DNA from: Comamonas sp.
GTDB taxonomy: Bacteria > Pseudomonadota > Gammaproteobacteria > Burkholderiales > Burkholderiaceae_C
DNA: 41,926 bases
Direction of reading: 5' to 3'
Assembly: GCA_015478895.1 (NCBI GenBank)
Contig: JADMKK010000007.1
Location: 1 to 41,926, forward strand
In this document: one piece after another, positions 41,446-41,926 of the stretch
Layout of the letters: every line of letters begins with the position of its first letter
How positions within the stretch are numbered: position 1 is the first letter of the stretch
Notes under the pieces: model-generated
Databases searched by the model: none
What the model was told of the DNA's origin: nothing
Seen by the model: only the letters and a program-made list of their open reading frames with translations
Program-made: the position numbers and the translations under genes

Positions 41446-41650
41446 GAGTTTACTAAAATTCTTCAGAGTTTACGACTTTGCAGTTATAAACTCTGACCCT
41501 GCAAACACGCATAGATACTGAAAATGAGTTTACGACTTTAATTAGCCAATAATAATTATTCCAGCTAATTAATGTCGTAAACAGGGATGCTGCATTCATG
41601 CGGCCTGCGAGGCGCTGGACTCTACACATAGCCTAGCTAATGTCGTAAAC
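41446..41650. repeat. Array of GTTTACGAC motifs, possible transposon end
   Basis: GAGTTTACGACTTT occurs at 41466–41479 and 41526–41539, with a partial GAGTTTAC at 41446–41453. The inverse AATGTCGTAAAC occurs at 41571–41582 and 41639–41650. GTTTACGACTTTAATTAGC (41528–41546) and GCTAATTAATGTCGTAAAC (41564–41582) form an inverted repeat with 18 of 19 matches around AT-rich DNA. AGAGTTTA (41465–41472) also pairs with TAAACTCT (41487–41494). Several transposase-binding motifs in both orientations are typical for ends of Tn7/TniAB-like elements, but no such genes are in the window. Confidence 0.6.
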
Positions 41651-41721
41651 ACCTCGTCACTTTATCAAGTGCAATGTTCCACCACTCACGCCAAATAACT
41701 GAATCTGCCGCTAGAAGCGAA

Positions 41722-41759
41722 GGTAATCCCCCCATAAACCACCGCTCTGAGAAGTAGAG
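41722..41759. mobile_element. Probable end of an IS3-family element
   Basis: Starting at GGTAATCCCCCC this stretch separates the transposase stop from the flanking DNA, as expected for the 3' non-coding end and terminal inverted repeat of an IS3-family (IS407-like) element. The other end is outside the window, so the repeat and any target duplication cannot be checked. Confidence 0.5.
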
Positions 41760-41926
41760 CTATGCGGCCATGGCCAGCCGCTGTTTGGGGGTGATGCCGC
41801 CCAATGCCATATTTGGGCGTTCATGGTTATAGCGCCACATCCACTGTGTGGCGAACTCCCGAACCTCTTCGATGTTGATTTCCATCCAGAAGTGACCCAC
41901 TAGCCTCCGGTGGGGATGCGGATAAA
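41760..41926 (-). CDS. IS3-family transposase (OrfB), C-terminal part, partial
   Basis: On the minus strand the end of the frame reads INIEEVREFATQWMWRYNHE, then RPNMALGGITPKQRLAMAA and a stop. NHERPNMALGG is the typical C-terminus of IS3-family OrfB transposases of the IS407 type (DDE integrase fold, with the last catalytic Glu further upstream). The part before the Met at 41885 (PHPHRRLVGHFW) fits the family less well, so a frameshift or junction there is possible. The gene runs beyond the window edge; whether the element is intact cannot be seen. Confidence 0.8.
   Translation of the reverse strand, partial: YPHPHRRLVGHFWMEINIEEVREFATQWMWRYNHERPNMALGGITPKQRLAMAA

Overview
The window looks like chromosomal DNA of a betaproteobacterium of the family Comamonadaceae, most likely Comamonas or a close relative. 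I infer this from the 5S rRNA end, the block argS–SPOR protein–dsbA–lptA–lptB–rpoN, the four Bug/TctC-type periplasmic receptors, and a short interspersed hairpin repeat (GATAGCT…GCCCTT…AAGGGC…GGCC) that I recognise from memory as typical of this family. No tRNA, CRISPR array or prophage module was seen. Genes are GC-rich, so many long antisense frames are spurious.

Layout. 1–136: end of a 5S rRNA and its terminator. 179–4199: a class II glutamine amidotransferase, a DHA2-type drug efflux pump, a small CWC zinc-ribbon-like protein and a NylB/class C beta-lactamase-like serine hydrolase. 4200–4507: a decayed Spy/CpxP-like remnant, a 38-bp perfect palindrome and a repeat copy. 4508–8309: malate synthase G divergent from a LysR regulator, which overlaps a DUF2214 membrane protein. 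8366–14654: housekeeping genes for arginyl-tRNA synthetase, a SPOR protein, DsbA, LptA, LptB and RpoN (sigma-54). 14843–19693: a compact ribose operon rbsBACKD without a regulator. 19814–22106: RlmL-type rRNA methyltransferase, a solitary PIN-domain protein and a GreA/GreB-like factor.

22259–40941 is the accessory part: about 19 kb of carboxylate-metabolism genes in several divergent transcription units. It holds three TcuA/fumarate-reductase-type flavoproteins, two different electron transfer flavoprotein (ETF) pairs, an MmgE/PrpD-type hydratase/dehydratase, a 2-methylisocitrate-lyase-like enzyme with the KRCGH motif, an SDR oxidoreductase, an isochorismatase-fold protein lacking the nucleophilic cysteine, an Asp/Glu/hydantoin-racemase-fold protein lacking both cysteines, four orphan TctC receptors and a LysR regulator. 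Read together they suggest uptake of an organic acid, flavin-dependent desaturation with electrons passed to ETF, hydration by the PrpD-like enzyme and C–C cleavage by the lyase. The substrate cannot be read from the sequence. This is the best candidate for an undescribed system.

40942–41926: an AT-rich island without a convincing gene. It carries an array of direct and inverted GTTTACGAC motifs that resembles a transposon end with several transposase-binding sites, and it ends in the 3' part of an IS3-family transposase that runs off the window.
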